From: Kryptolebias marmoratus
Taxonomy: Eukaryota; Chordata; Actinopteri; Cyprinodontiformes; Rivulidae
DNA length: 64,000 bases
NCBI RefSeq assembly: GCF_001649575.2
Contig: NC_051439.1
Coordinates: forward strand, 9,432,354 to 9,496,353
Direction of reading: 5' to 3'
Shown here: one piece after another, positions 11,721-24,330 of the stretch
Layout of the letters: each line of letters begins with the position of its first letter
Position numbering within the stretch: position 1 is the stretch's first letter
Translations under genes and position numbers: made by a program
Notes under the pieces: generated by a model
Told to the model about the DNA's origin: nothing
Seen by the model: only the letters and a program-made list of their open reading frames with translations
Databases searched by the model: none

Positions 11721-13665
11721 TGCATAAATGTGTCCAGAGACATCTGAGTGCTCTCATGATGGGAAAAAAAACTTTCTGAGAGGATCAAAACCTTCTGCTG
11801 GATCTCAATCAGTGAAAATAGGGGAAATGGCTTTTTATAGTCTCTGAGGATTTGTCTTCTGATTGCTCTGTAATTCTGACTCCTGCTCTATAAGCCAGAG
11901 GCCTTTTCTATTCCCATGAAAACTTGGCAAAGAACTGCAAAGCTGATGAAAAGAAGAGGTTTGAAGAGATGTGTATAGATCTGAACAGGATTTTACGTAC
12001 CTGTAAAACTCCAGTCCAGTTTCTGCCAAAACTGAGAGGATATTTCACTTAAAGACAGGATGTTCCACCTTCTATCAGGCTGAAACAAGTTTTCTAATAG
12101 CTATACAAAGGAAGATGAGCCATCAAAATAACATCATTTTAAATGCACTTTTCACTGTCTTTAGTGGTTCAAAGTAATTTAAAATAAAATATTTGTGGTA
12201 AATAAAAAACTATAGTTTCAGAACCAAAAAGCAAATATAAATTAATTTAAACAAAAAACAGAAAAAAAAGTTTCAGATAAACTCATGACATATGTGGTCT
12301 ACAATCTTAAAAATGACTGATTAAAACCAAACACAAGAAGTACTTTTTCAGGCTCAGCACAGTTCAACCAATAAAACAGACAACTTGGAAAACAGACAAC
12401 AGAGAGGGGAAATGAGGAACAAAGCAGCTGGATACAGTCAACTGGTTATGGAACAGTAAAACACCTGATGGCTGACTGAACACAAGTGGGTTATCAGTTA
12501 AATGTAAAACTAACTTGTAGCAAAGCATGTCCAAGGAGCAAAACTAACAACAGGTCTCAGAGCATTAAAACAGGAAAAAAATACTTTTTCCACCTTTCTA
12601 ATTATAAAAAGATCAGCCTTTGCACTGTAACCAAGAATGTTTTTTGCATAATGCATACCTCAACAAAACAATGTTTGGTGCTAACCTAACATGGCCTTTT
12701 GTTCATGGGTCTAAATTTCTTTAACATTACATTGCATGAAAACAAGCTAGTAAAATGGACTGAAACCCAAATGAAGTCTTGTAGCAAAATCATCATCTTA
12801 AAGGTGGTCATTGCAAAGTATGAAATAAGGGTTATCGCAAACTATATCAAATGATTCAGTTTGAAAGAGTTTAGGTTTTTGGATATATTGATATGCAGTT
12901 CTGAAATGTGGGTCCACACTTCATGACAATGAAGCACTCGGCTGAATGTGCCAGAAACAACATGAACGCTTGACCTACATTAGGCTGGCTAAAGGTAAAC
13001 AACAGTGGCGGAATCAGACTATAGTAAAATTTTGTATATGATGTTTAGGTGGAAATATAGTAAGCAAAATAACTGTCAAGAATAAATACCTGGATTAAGC
13101 AGAGCAGTGGAAGAGCATAAAGGCAGAGCTTAACATTCAAACTTGGCTTTTGCCAAACTTGGCTTCTTCTAAACTGGTTAATCAGTTTACCATTGCAACA
13201 TTTTTTTCAACTCTAATCTCATGCTAACATACTTTGCTCAACAAATCTGTGCATAAATACATACCAGCACATCAAAAGTGTTGGATTTCTTGTTCCAATT
13301 GACTCTTCCACGTACGTTACTATCACTGACCTATTTTCCATCACTACAGTTGTTTCTGTAGATAAAGAAAAGCAGTTAGTAGTTGATATCCAATCACAAA
13401 ATTTGCTTACAAATTTTTATTTTAAGGACACTTTAATTATCAATATGAGACATTTTCAATATTCTGCAGATTTTGTTTATTACGTTACGAATTTGAATAT
13501 GATTTATTTTTTCATTTCTGGACTTCATAACTTTGCAATGTTCCTCTAATAGCTCTTACAGAAATTTTTTGTTGTTGTTGTTCTTCAACAAACTTTGTTG
13601 TTTAGTCCAGTCCACACCTTAATTAGGGCAAAAAGAATCAATGTTTTGCCTCACGAACATATGCC
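11721..13665. other. AT-rich intergenic sequence
   Basis: No gene, RNA or repeat family recognised. Open frames here are short and without features. Confidence 0.4.
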
Positions 13666-13709
13666 AAGTAAACTAATCACATCCCAGATGTGAATTGATT
13701 AGTTTACTT
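13666..13709. repeat. Imperfect hairpin with 14-bp outer arms
   Basis: AAGTAAACTAATCA at 13666-13679 pairs exactly with TGATTAGTTTACTT at 13696-13709. An inner CACATC/GATGTG pairing continues the stem past a short bulge, leaving a very small loop. Confidence 0.6.
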
Positions 13710-14140
13710 AACCAATTGATAGTGAACGCTGTCTTGTAGTCTGGCACACATAGTCAATTTTTTAAGTATTTGTTTTTACTTCTTCTGTTTGAGTTTAGGT
13801 TGATTAAGTTTTTTTCTGAGCTCAGGCAATTTTCAGGAAACGTATGCATTTAAAAAAAAAACAAAAAACTTGAATCTAGAACCAGATTATCCAAAAGAAA
13901 CAATGTCACCAGAAGCACCAGACTTCCTTTCAATAATCAAGCAAGACTGCAAGACTTATATTTAAAATTACAGGCTGAAACAGGTAGCATAGCAGTGTTT
14001 CATTCCTTCAAATTTCTCTAGACAGTATAGGCTAAAAACTGACCGATGATTTGCACATACAGTGCAAATATTATATTATGATATACAGAATGATTTTTCC
14101 AAAATCTTCAGTACTTTTCATTATTGTTGGAGTTTCAGTT
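13710..14140. other. AT-rich intergenic sequence
   Basis: Nothing identified apart from an A run near 13850-13867. Confidence 0.4.
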
Positions 14141-14430
14141 GATCTCTCTCTGTCTCTAAGACTAAACAAATTAGCCATCTTGAGCCATGGTTAGGGTCAG
14201 AGGTCATGCCTGACACAGGAAGCTATGGTGTGACAGGCTTAGGCCCTTTGGACTTCTTACCCAAGGAACAGATGTTTGAAGAGGCGGTCTGATGATCACC
14301 ACGGCGACTGAGTTACAGGAGCAACGGCTCTTGGATGGATGCTGGTAATTACCCAGGCTCCCCTGGGAAGGAGATGACACGTGCCCGCCACTCTTGGAGA
14401 TCACAGGGGCGTAATTAAAGCTGCAGTAAC
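14141..14430. promoter_or_regulatory. Candidate conserved non-coding block
   Basis: GC-richer island containing the palindromic E-box CACGTG (14378-14383) and TAATTA (14412-14417). Flanks are AT-rich. The frame open on the minus strand at 14204-14404 has no recognised domain. Confidence 0.35.
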
Positions 14431-15540
14431 AGTTGTTAATAGGGCAGCAAATAAAGGTAGAGGAGGATGAGGGGAAGAGAAAGCAAGAGAGAAGAAAATC
14501 ATGGGGGCATAATGGAGGATTGTCTCTCTTTTGTCCTCTGACATGTTTGTTTTACAAACTGTGACCTTCCTGTAGGGCAGTAGATTCAGATATAGGACAC
14601 TTCATTAGAAGAAAAAGAAAATCAACTCAATAATTATTAGTAACTAAACAATGATTCATGCCATAGGAGTACTGGTGTATAAAGACAAGAAAATTACTTA
14701 AAACTTTTATTAACATCACAGATTTTAAATGTGTGGTTTAGCAAATATTCCATTTTCTTTTTATTTTAGGACAAGCTTCAATGTTCATTAGAAAAACAAG
14801 AGTGCGCAACAAAAATGTCACAAAGTCACCCAAAAAGCTCTGGCATGCAGGAATCTCTTTAAGTGTTTGTAAGTGACAGGTATGTTTTTGTCTTGCTTGG
14901 CCACGTGTGATGCTCAGAGTGGCCACACAGAGCTGTTAAAAGCACCATACAAGACCCTAAGTGTCAGAACACATCACCGCAGCCTTTTAGAGCCACAAAA
15001 CCCTTTGACAGCATCAAAATGGCTTCTCTTAACTTTTTTTTTTGTGCTCCACACGTCTTCGTATAAATGACCGCATTCAGCCCCTGTACTATTTTTGACA
15101 GGCCTATGTATTCTTCTTCTAAAAAAACTACAAAAAAGGCAAACGCATTGCTTTAGGAGGTACAAGAGGTTGTTCTGTAAGTGCATTTAGACTTTGTATG
15201 AACACCAGTAATGGTTTTTAGCTTGGTTCTCTTTTGGTTGTCGAAGAAAGCTGAAAAATGGTGAAATTGGAAATTGTGGAGGGCAAATCAGAAGTGGCCA
15301 AAACATCATGGCAGAGTGTATTATTATCCTAGGCAATGGAAGCTTGAATAGCTTCAGTGCTCATACTATATAATGGTATGTGAGGATCAAATGTATGGCC
15401 TTGATATTAGAAAGGTTGTTGTTATAGTTTCCCAAAAAATCAGACTTGCAAACTTCTTCTTGTAACACATGAAGTCCTTATTGGCATTTCTGACAATTTA
15501 CATAAAGAGATTTCCTTAACAGAAAGAGGAAGATAAGGAG
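14431..15540. other. Intergenic sequence, nothing identified
   Basis: AT-rich. The 14870-15070 part is slightly more balanced and open in both directions, but with no coding signature. Confidence 0.4.
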
Positions 15541-15860
15541 AATACAGTAGGTGGATCAGATCAGACTGTGGCGATAATAATATATGAGTTTGCCAGTTGG
15601 ATGTCTCCTCCATGGCAGAGGGGAGTCACCAAGAGAATTAGCCATGCTGAGCTTCACACATATTACCCACCCAGATAAATGGTGACGTTCTGGCAGGACA
15701 TGTTTTTGGGATTAACTCATTGACCCAAAGATGTGATGAGATCCTCGGTTAAACCAGAGGACTGGCCTTTTCTACAGCTGTTAAAAGCAATCTCGATCTT
15801 TTTCAATTACTGTCATTTAGATCTCAAAGAACAAAGTTCTACTCTGTTTATTTGTTTAGA
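15541..15860. promoter_or_regulatory. Candidate conserved non-coding block
   Basis: Balanced low-repeat block. TGACCCAAAG at 15721-15730 resembles a nuclear-receptor half-site context. Role inferred only. Confidence 0.25.
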
Positions 15861-16934
15861 ACAAAATCACAAAAGCATAATGAGGTCAGCCAAGGCCAAG
15901 AAATAAAGAAAAATATTTTTTATTTAGACCTCTACTGATGTTACCTTATAATCCATCACTTCATATCCCTTTATGTATTTCTTTGTCCTTTACACTCGTA
16001 CCCTCCGTGGTAACATTCAAACATCACACATTGCAAATGTCCACATGGTCTGTGTTTTTTTAGTGTTGTGTTGTCAGTGTTTCATGACTTATTCACTCAT
16101 TTTGTTCCACTCAGGACATCAATATTTAATGGGCATGGAAGCAAGTTTTCCCTTGGCTTAATAAAAGATATGGAGTGCATGCACAATACAACGTGCACAA
16201 CATGTGAATACATATGAGAGTGGGCTGTCTTCCTGTGGAGAAGAACAGCTGTTGTCAGAGTGAGCTGAAGAGATGCAAGGCTGAAGAGCTGTGACTAATA
16301 CAGATAGGGTTTACACAAATAAGGAACTATAATTATCACTGAGTAGAAATGTATATACATTAGAAAATAAATCAGAATTAAATTCACTGTATTTGTCATG
16401 CTGTTGTAACATCAGTGTCACATTCGTCAAAATATGGGAATGGGAAATTTAACTAAAAAAGGTAGTATAAAAAAGTAATATACCAGAGATAAAAGAAAAC
16501 CTTTTATTGCAATGATTTGCTTCATCCAAGTTTAGTCAGATAGAAACTAATTATTATTTCTGAAAGTAAAACATACAACCTATTGATGCCATACAAAACC
16601 AAGCCATGCAAGTGAAATGTTCAATGTATTTGTTTTAAATTTTAGATCTAAATCCTTTGGATCCCCCAAAACCTTTCATTCAGGCATATAATGATCACCA
16701 ATAAAGGGATAGCTTAGATGTTTTGAAGTAGATTTTATGGAAAGAATGATCAGTCAATACCTCTGCCTAACTTCTGAGAGATTCAGCTTCTCTAAAATGT
16801 TTTTTTTTCTTCTTTTTTGTAATACCCAGTCCTCTTACTGACCTGTTACCTGTTAAACAGGATAGTTTCTCTTCCAGCTGTATTTTATTTGTACCACTTA
16901 TGTTTACAGCCGTTTGTTTCCCCTTTTCCATCAA
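15861..16934. other. AT-rich intergenic sequence
   Basis: Nothing identified. Confidence 0.4.
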
Positions 16935-17125
16935 TTTTGAGATGTGTTGCTGCAATCAAATTCAAAATTACCTTATTTGTTTCCCTAAAAATAGTAAAAA
17001 TTCTTCGTTTAAACTTTTGATATGTTTACTGTGTTCCACTGTGAATTAGTTATGGGTTTATGGGATTTGTAAATGATTGCATTCTGTTTTTATTTACATT
17101 TTAAAGAACATCCCAACTATAGGGT
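16935..17125 (+). repeat. Family C dispersed element, copy 1
   Basis: Shares a run of words with 35474-35680: GATGTGTTGCTGC, then GTTTACTGTGTTCCA, then GGTTTATGGGATTTG, then ATTGCATTCTGTTTTTA and ACATTTTA. The usual end (GGGGTTGTAC) is degraded to TATAGGGTTGCC. This matches a short non-autonomous DNA-element pattern common in fish. The superfamily is not assigned. Confidence 0.65.
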
Positions 17126-19189
17126 TGCCTATAGAAGTGTATCATTACTTAGACTGATTATTATTATTTTTTTTAATAAAAACTAAAGCTGTATACTTTT
17201 GATCTAACTTTTGGTGCAGCCAGTTAAATCAATTGGTATAACCTTATGCATTTAAAGGGCAAGCATGACTGCATTAACATAGTGAGTTACTCGATTAGCT
17301 GCCGATCGGTACAGTCTTGCTGTATCAATTCCACAGTTAACACTCATCAAATCTAATCCCCATGCAGCTTGCTGTCATATCCCATTGGCAGGTTGCATCT
17401 AAACTGATTTGGAAACCTTTTGTCCTTTCTAATCTGGTCAAATCAATGGAAACATTCGTTCTCAACCCAGCATAGGGGGATTTGGATCAATATGAATATT
17501 GATCAATAAGTGGTACAGGATGCACTGGGAGGTCAGTCAGCCTTATAAGGTCGAGGCTAATCAGTTTAAGTTGCCCGCAAGCAGTAAAATGGGGGCTAAG
17601 CACAGTTTAAGTGGTGACCTGGCCTGCAGAGAAGGTCTTTGGCTCCTTTTGTGGCATGAAAGCTCCCACAGAGAAGGAGGGAGGGCATGGCGAATGAATA
17701 AAGGGAATTTTATTTAATCTGTCAGGTTATTTATTGTATTTATACAACAGAGTGTCCCAGTGCAGTTTCACTCTCATTCAAGAATCAGTGTGGAATTTTG
17801 TGGCAATCTTCTTTTCCATTTCTGTTAAATATCACCTTTTAAGGCACCAGCAAACCACAAATACGAACTTGCAGTAACTTCTTGACGTAAAATACTTAGA
17901 GTTGTGCAATTCACAACATGAACCTTATTCTGATTTATATATTTTTTCTGTTTCTTAAAAATGGAGCTTGGTTCTCTCCAATGCCAACAAAAGGGTTCTG
18001 TCTCTTAAAAAAACACAGTTTAAACCATTGTGTTATTTGTAAATGTTTTAATAAAGAAGAGGTATAAAGTAGGACAGTATTTCCACAACACTTTCATGTA
18101 AAGAGATTTCTACCTCTAATGTGGAAAACAAGATGGTTACAGTTACAAGCAATAGATTAGGCTTGGCACTGACAAATGAGACATGACCACGATGCTGACA
18201 CACATACACACACACAAGCCTTTAGGGGGTAATTAACACAATGTTAGTGTATCTAACTCTAAAACTTGTTCAGAATGTGCCAGGATTTTTGTCACTTTTA
18301 CAAAATGTAAAATGAGGATGTGAATCTTGCTGCCTGACCAGGTACACATTTATTCAAGAAAATAAGACTGGAAGCGTCATGGTCTAAAGACTTAGTGCTC
18401 ACATTTCTCTTTGTTCTTTAATTTTTTTTGTAATATACAGTTATTACTCATGTCCTTGTCTCCTCAGATTCTTCTTTGTTTCAAGTCAGTCTTAATTTTT
18501 GCTCTCTTCTCATACCTGGTCCTACTTTTTGTATGTCATACCTGCTCTGAAAGCAACCATTAGTTATTCTAGGAATCTGTTCTAATCAGCTTTGTCTTTT
18601 CTTTTTTTTAAATTCTAGATCCTTAGTTGATAGATCAAAGTAAGTTTTCTCGAGCCAGTTGTGTTTTTAGTTGTTCCATCTCAGTATCTGGCTTTTAATT
18701 TGTTTCCCTACTTCAGTAGCATCCTTGACTTGTTCCTATATTGGATAAAATGCTTTAGTAGTTCTCTAAATTAGACTTGTAATCTGGCATGCATGTTAGA
18801 TTAACTGATAATTTTAAAGTGGCACAGGTGTGTGTGAGAGTCTGAATGGTTGTCTGTCTCATTTGTCTCTATGTGGCCCTGTGTTGGACTTGCAGTCTGT
18901 CCAGGTTGTCCTACGCCTCTCACACAATGTCCACTGGAGATAGTCACCAGCACCCCTGTGAAAATGAGTGATGTGTTTTTGTTTTCTTTTTTGATCTTTT
19001 AACCACTTACTTTATGACAAGAAGAGCCTTCTACAGGTAATGAAACATAAATGCTAATGTGAACTTTTTTGCAGTTTGAACACAAACTCATAGTGAAAGT
19101 AAAAGAAAATAGAACCAGGGCTGAAAAAGCAAGGTACTTCAAAAGAAGGGAATAAGAGCACAGTGAGTGTTGGTGGAGTCGGGGCAATA
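17126..19189. other. Intergenic sequence, nothing firm
   Basis: Mostly AT-rich. A more balanced patch at about 17500-17720 might be a weak regulatory block. A short CA tract lies near 18200-18217. No gene or repeat family recognised. Confidence 0.4.
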
Positions 19190-19480
19190 GATGACCTTTT
19201 CAGAGAGAGTCCCTTACGCAGTCTTGGGCCAAGGTACACTTTTATTTATAGAGGGTATTTATAGAAGCGATTTTCCTGAGGTTATCCTGAGCAAAATGCC
19301 AGTTCTCATTACCAGCCGGGTCCTGCCTGTGCCTCATTTTACGGCTGGATGAGCCCAGGAAGCGGGGGACCCAGCATGCAGCCCAGGGTCACCTATTAAA
19401 TCCTCGTGTCCAAGAGAGCAACGTCATGCACTTCTTGTTCGACACTGGGTGGGGCTATGGAGCGGCAAGAATTGACTGAG
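19190..19480. promoter_or_regulatory. Candidate conserved non-coding block
   Basis: Balanced block with two adjacent MEF2-like words, TTATTTATAG (19242-19251) and GTATTTATAG (19255-19264), followed by GC-rich sequence to about 19400. Both frames on the minus strand are interrupted. Role inferred. Confidence 0.35.
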
Positions 19481-20819
19481 TAAATGGGTGGCCAGGTGTG
19501 TGTACGCAGGTGTGTGTGCTTGCTCTTATGTGGAGAATGATTTATTACGGGAGTATGCCACTTGGACTGGAACTCACGTCCCTCTTGTTTAATCAGGTTG
19601 TAATAATTACACTTAAAAATCAAGATCCTTCCATCATCATTAGTAAGAAAGAAAAACAAGAAATCATCTCTTACTGCTTCTGTTTAGTGTATGCACAATA
19701 CACACACATACACACACACACACACAAAATGCTTTAACTCTGTGGAAACAAAACTTAGACATAGGGCCAAAATAGAAATATTGTTTGTGACTACATGCAT
19801 GGGTCTGACACACTTTCTGTGTATCTTTCATGTTAACTGCTAAAAGTCACCCTGGTGAAGCACCTCAGGCCCTTCGTGAGGCTTGGGAGCCTCAACATGG
19901 GGTCATCACAGCTGAGGGACATGCTGACTGCTAGAATGTCAACTGAAAGACACATTTAGACAGAAAAAAAATATAAATGTCTACTGATAACTGCACAGTA
20001 GGGGCCAAACTGTGTTTTCATGGCTAACTTGCACAGCTTGTCCAAAGAACATGTTAGTGTATAACTCATCTGTTTTGAGAAGTGAAGACAGTTTAAACTG
20101 GGCATATAGTGTGCAGTAGATACAGTTGTGATACACTCAGGTGACATATCATTTAAATGTGTCCCAACAGTCTGCAGTTAGTAAGTGCTATTTGCAATGT
20201 GTGCAGATTCAGAACATCTTACAGAGAAGCTAGACACAACCACAAACAGACAATTTTGGATCTGCTACAAGTGTCTGAGACATCTGAGAAATAAAAGACC
20301 CATCTGGTTATTTTGAATCAGTACAGCTGTGACAAGAAGAAAGAGAGAAAGAAAGAGAAAAAAAAACATCTGTCCTAAAACCGTCCTAAGATTTAAAGCT
20401 TTATATGTAAAAGTGAATATCTAATCTGGGATTTTTTTCTTCATTTAGAAAACAATGTCTAAATGATTTTTTCACATACTTATGTGTCGAAAATAATTTT
20501 ATAAGTTTGACATCATCCTAATTCTATCTTGGCCTTAATGTCTCACTATCAGGACTATAATGGTATTTCTTGTACTGTAGCTTGGTTAGCTCATAGGCTT
20601 CACTTTGCTGCTTCAGTTTTTCAAATCTAACAAGGTTTGTGACAATCATGTTAGTCCATGTGTTATTGTTGAGTTTTATCTCTCAGGAAAATTTAGGAAA
20701 GGAACAAAAAAAGATGAAAGAGAATATTCAACCAAAGAAGATTGAAAAAAAATATATAATTTGTACTTTCAAAGATAAACTCCCCATGAAAAGTACTTTT
20801 TAAATTTTGTGTGTAGAAG
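19481..20819. other. Intergenic sequence with a CA microsatellite
   Basis: Contains a (CA)n tract at 19699-19726. A short 7-bp inverted repeat TGAGGCT/AGCCTCA occurs at 19877-19894. No gene or RNA recognised. Confidence 0.5.
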
Positions 20820-20965
20820 AGAGAAAAAAAAGGCTTAATCTGTGAAACATGGTGGTGGTAGCTTCATGGGGTTGCTAAATTTGGGCTTGGGCTGTTATTT
20901 GATGGATTGAAATATAACAGTAACTTTTGAGGAAAATGCCAGGGCATTCATCAAGAACTGATTGC
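20820..20965 (+). mobile_element. Tc1/mariner transposase fragment (decayed)
   Basis: From about 20841 the plus strand reads a VKHGGGSFM peptide. This is the motif that follows the first catalytic aspartate in Tc1-type transposases, where it normally runs on into a conserved Trp-Gly-Cys segment. Here the following segment is altered and a stop falls soon after the LMD residues. Neither the other two catalytic acids nor terminal inverted repeats can be placed. This is a short dead relic. It is not collinear with the 23.9 kb relic, which lies on the other strand. Confidence 0.55.
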
Positions 20966-21039
20966 AAATGACAAAGAAAGCAAATCAACAAACAATTAAC
21001 AAGTGGTCCTGTCAAAACACAGTGACAGAAGTATAAAGC
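20966..21039. other. Flank of Tc1 fragment
   Basis: No distinct feature. May be further decayed transposon. Confidence 0.3.
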
Positions 21040-21400
21040 TTATGTTTTCAGTTCACTATGAATTCCCCTCTAAGTCTCAAGAAATGTGTTAAAATCTCAT
21101 CAACATCACACACAGTTTTGACCAGTGAGTGGCAGTCCTGAGTAGACCTCCATTTTCCTGGTTGTTCATCCAGCCACCTTTCCAATATTTCCTGGCATTC
21201 CAGAGTTTGGAAGTGGAGGAGAAAGGTCTGTCCCCCAGGGCTGTTTGCCCGCTTGTCTGACATCATAGACTGCGGCATCTTCTGATCTGTCGGCGCAGAG
21301 AGACAATCTGACAGGCTTAATTTACAATGTCAGCCCTTTCAAAACCATTTCCCCCTCATGCTGACAGCAATCCCGCATTATAAATTAGCAGAAACATTAA
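21040..21400. promoter_or_regulatory. Candidate conserved non-coding block
   Basis: Two TALE-type TGACAG words (21309-21314 and 21362-21367) surround TTAATT (21317-21322). The block is balanced, low-repeat and bounded by AT-rich sequence. The minus-strand frame 21048-21278 has no recognisable domain. Confidence 0.35.
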
Positions 21401-22873
21401 CCTTTAGACTGAATATAAGGGTTTCTGAGGGAGGCAAATTAACTTCCATTTGTTAATGTCAAATTTTGGGTTCAAATGGCACCAAAGAAAATGGAGTAAG
21501 GAGATTGAGTAGATTACAGGATGTATTGTGTGTCTTGAAATGAAATGTTTTGTCAGCTTTTGATGATGAATATGGTATTGTTTTTGAGGTAATGCAAAGC
21601 ATGTTGCACAGCAGGTGAAGCTTGGTAATTGCAGTCATGCACTCATCACAGGCAGCACAAAGGTCTTATTGTTTTTACAAAACAGGATAATGAGTAGAGT
21701 GTTTCATTTTCCAAAATGTGACCTCAAAAAACAGAAAATTAAAAATACACATATAAAGTGTAGATAAAAATACAATTAAAAGTACAATACATAAAATGTG
21801 ATTTTCTTCATGGAAGCAAATACACCTGAGAATGATAAGAGGATTCCCAGGTTGGTATTAAAATGCAGCATTGCTGTCCACTAACATCAGTGTAATTGCT
21901 AACTTGCGTCCATCAAACCCAAAAAAGTCTTCACACGTTGGCATGTAACAGCTTGTCATGAGGAACTGTTGCAGTAATATTTGCAGCTATTACCCTAATT
22001 AGAGGAAAGCACACAGATGGTGTTGTTTCACAAACTCACAGACTGAGAATCAAAATGTCATCACTGCCAAAATTAGTGATGGTCTGAGAAAAGAAAAACA
22101 AAAAAAAAGCCAACATCACTCTTTCTCACAGCTCAGCTTTTATTTTCAGAACTTCTTCCTTCTCTTCAAGTGAAGCTGACATTAAATGGCCTCACTTCCT
22201 TGATGAAAAAACAGGGTCTTTAATGGTGAAACAGTGGTACTTGGGTACCATATGCTGCATTTAAACGCTGTAAGACAGCTGTGAAGCCTGAGTGTTCCTG
22301 GATGTAGGCCAGCTCCCAGAAGAAGTCTAACACTGGTTGGAAAACGTTTCCAGTGAGAGCAGGAAGAAGCCACTTTTCATGGAGCAACTTCCAGATGCAG
22401 GACATAGAAGATGAGATGAGTACATCTGTGTGTGTGTGAGCATATGTGTGTTTTCTCATGTGTATGCCATTACTGCATCACATTGTCGCCAAGCACAATC
22501 TATGTCAGTCTCTCTAATAAAGCAAGTACAAAAGTCAGCTTTTCTGCAGGTGGAGATTGGAATTGGTTCACTTTTAATTGAAAACTTTGATTTTGCAATT
22601 ATATTTTAGAAAAAATGTATTACAAGTCCTGTGTAAGTTGCTGCTGTTCTATTTTGCCTGCATTACACTGTAAATCAGTTGATTTCTAAAATCTTTTATA
22701 TCAAAAAGATACATTTCCACCTCACAGACAAAACTGAAAGAAAATATCTTGTATTTCTGTTCAGCCACACAGGAGGTGAAAGGCAGATATGCTGCTGCAC
22801 TGTTTCTGACTCTGACTTTATTACTTACCCCCATAGAAACTGTCTGTCAATCAAATCAGGCTCCTTCACAGAG
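21401..22873. other. Intergenic sequence, nothing identified
   Basis: AT-rich with short TG tracts near 22426-22438. Open frames near 22182-22459 lack features. Confidence 0.4.
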
Positions 22874-22971
22874 TAGCCCAAGGGTAGAGTGCTAGCGCAC
22901 CTTCACAACAATGTTACATTGTTCGCTACATATAGCATATCTACCACAGAGAGGCAGAGGATTCAATAAGG
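22874..22971 (+). other. tRNA-like A-box, possible SINE head (weak)
   Basis: TAGCCCAAGGGTAGAGTGC at 22874-22892 resembles the D-arm and A-box of a tRNA. A weak B-box-like GGATTCAATAAGG follows at 22959-22971. The spacing is too long for an ordinary tRNA and no acceptor stem is seen. It may be a degraded tRNA-derived SINE head or chance. Confidence 0.2.
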
Positions 22972-23439
22972 AGACCATAAGGTAAGATGAGCCCTTTTGT
23001 TGAGAAGAATGTTCAGGATTTTGTATTACTGCACCATGCTTTTATGTGATGCTTGAACATGGTTATGATGAGGTGAAAAGTTTCCAATAACTGTATTTTG
23101 CCTTCAGCGAGGATTAAAGTGAATCTATGCCCAATGAAGGATTCTTGGATTACAACTTTATAGTCTGCCAAAGGGGTGTTTTACTCATCTTTGTCACTCC
23201 TGAATCTCTTGGCATAACTCTCGTTTAACTGTGATTTTATAGCTTCGGCATAAAGTTGAGATTTTCAACAAAAAAGTTGTAGAATGTACCTGGATACTTC
23301 GAGCTTTGTGAGACATTTTAAATTGTTAGATGATTCTTTAAGTTATATTTGAAGGGGACTTGTTCATGTTCGCTAGACAACAAAATCAAGGAATGAGGCA
23401 TTGCTAACGCCAATAAACAGGTGTCAATTAAGCAATATT
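22972..23439. other. AT-rich intergenic sequence
   Basis: Nothing recognised. Confidence 0.4.
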
Positions 23440-23875
23440 TCAGTTATTTAAAGTGGGGTTCTGTGGAAAATTTATGAAAAATTCACATCTTGTCTGCTGT
23501 AGATTTAAACGACCTCGGTTTAAAGAAACAGAGTAACTGACTGGATTGATGATATAAAGGCTCCAAGCAGGGCCAACAACAAAGTGGATTGCCTTAAAAT
23601 AATTCCAATCCAACACATTTCACAGTAATTCATGCAAATGGTATTTTATAAACTTCTCAATGCTATCAGTTTCACATTACACAGTTATTCTGGCAGAAAT
23701 ATCTTGATGATCCTGTCATAAGTACCTCAGTCTGAACCAGGTTTCCTTCTGCTGCTTCTGTTTGAGCTCGTATGAATTCTATGTAATTAACAGTGTAATG
23801 CAAAATTGACAGCGATGTAAAGTTTTTTTTTTAAATAGCATTCACATGAACTGCTATGAAATGTTTGACACTGGA
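23440..23875 (+). repeat. Family B repeat, copy 2 (left arm and loop)
   Basis: The left terminus AAGTGGGGTTCTGTGG lies at 23451-23466. The CCAAGCAGGGCCAACAACAAAG segment and the loop words TTCTGGCAGAAAT and TAATGCAAAATTGACAG also recur in copy 1, where TTCTGCC appears in the opposite sense. The right arm is lost or unrecognisable. The Tc1 relic follows directly. Confidence 0.6.
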
Positions 23876-23889
23876 TCTTTGTTTCTGAG

Positions 23890-24330
23890 TCTGTTAACTT
23901 AGAGCTGATGGAACCTGTTGCCAAAAGCTCCATTTTTTTTTTTTTTTCATCTGTCCAAAGGACATTCTTCCAGAAGCTTTGTTGCTTGTCAGTATGTATT
24001 TTGGCAAATTCCAGTCCAGCTTTTTTGAGTTTGCTTTCAACAGTGGTGTCCTCCTCAGTCGTCTTTTATTAAGTCCACTTTGGCTCAAACAGTGACTGAT
24101 CATGTAAACAGACACTGATGTACCTTCACTTTGAAGGTACCTGCTAAGGTTCCAGTGAGGTCGTTTACAGTCCTGTGGACCTTAAACCTCTGAATAATCT
24201 GTCCCTCTGTAGTCACAGGAACATCAAGCTGCTTGGGATGGCCTTATAGCCTTTAGCTTTAACAATTCACCAATCTTTTTTCTAAACACCTGCGACAACG
24301 CTGTCCTTAGCTTTCTGTGGTTCATGTTCT
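23890..24330 (-). mobile_element. Tc1/mariner-like transposase relic
   Basis: On the minus strand a peptide reads KKAGLEFAKIHTDKQQ followed directly by SFWKNVLWTDE, the last codon at 23946-23948. In Tc1-type transposases the family pattern is ...FWxxVLWTDE..., where the D is the first residue of the catalytic DDE/D triad. Upstream on the same strand (about 24000-24300) the decayed DNA-binding half can be followed, with GYKAI near 24240. The chain is broken by stops and frameshifts, and everything after the first aspartate is lost behind a 15-base T run (A run on the minus strand). It cannot encode a working enzyme. A short inverted repeat GTACCTTCA/TGAAGGTAC lies inside at 24120-24140. Confidence 0.8.

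Noticed and set aside
19699..19726. Possible CRISPR-like or regular array
   Set aside because: A plain (CA)n microsatellite. No direct repeats with unique spacers occur in the window.
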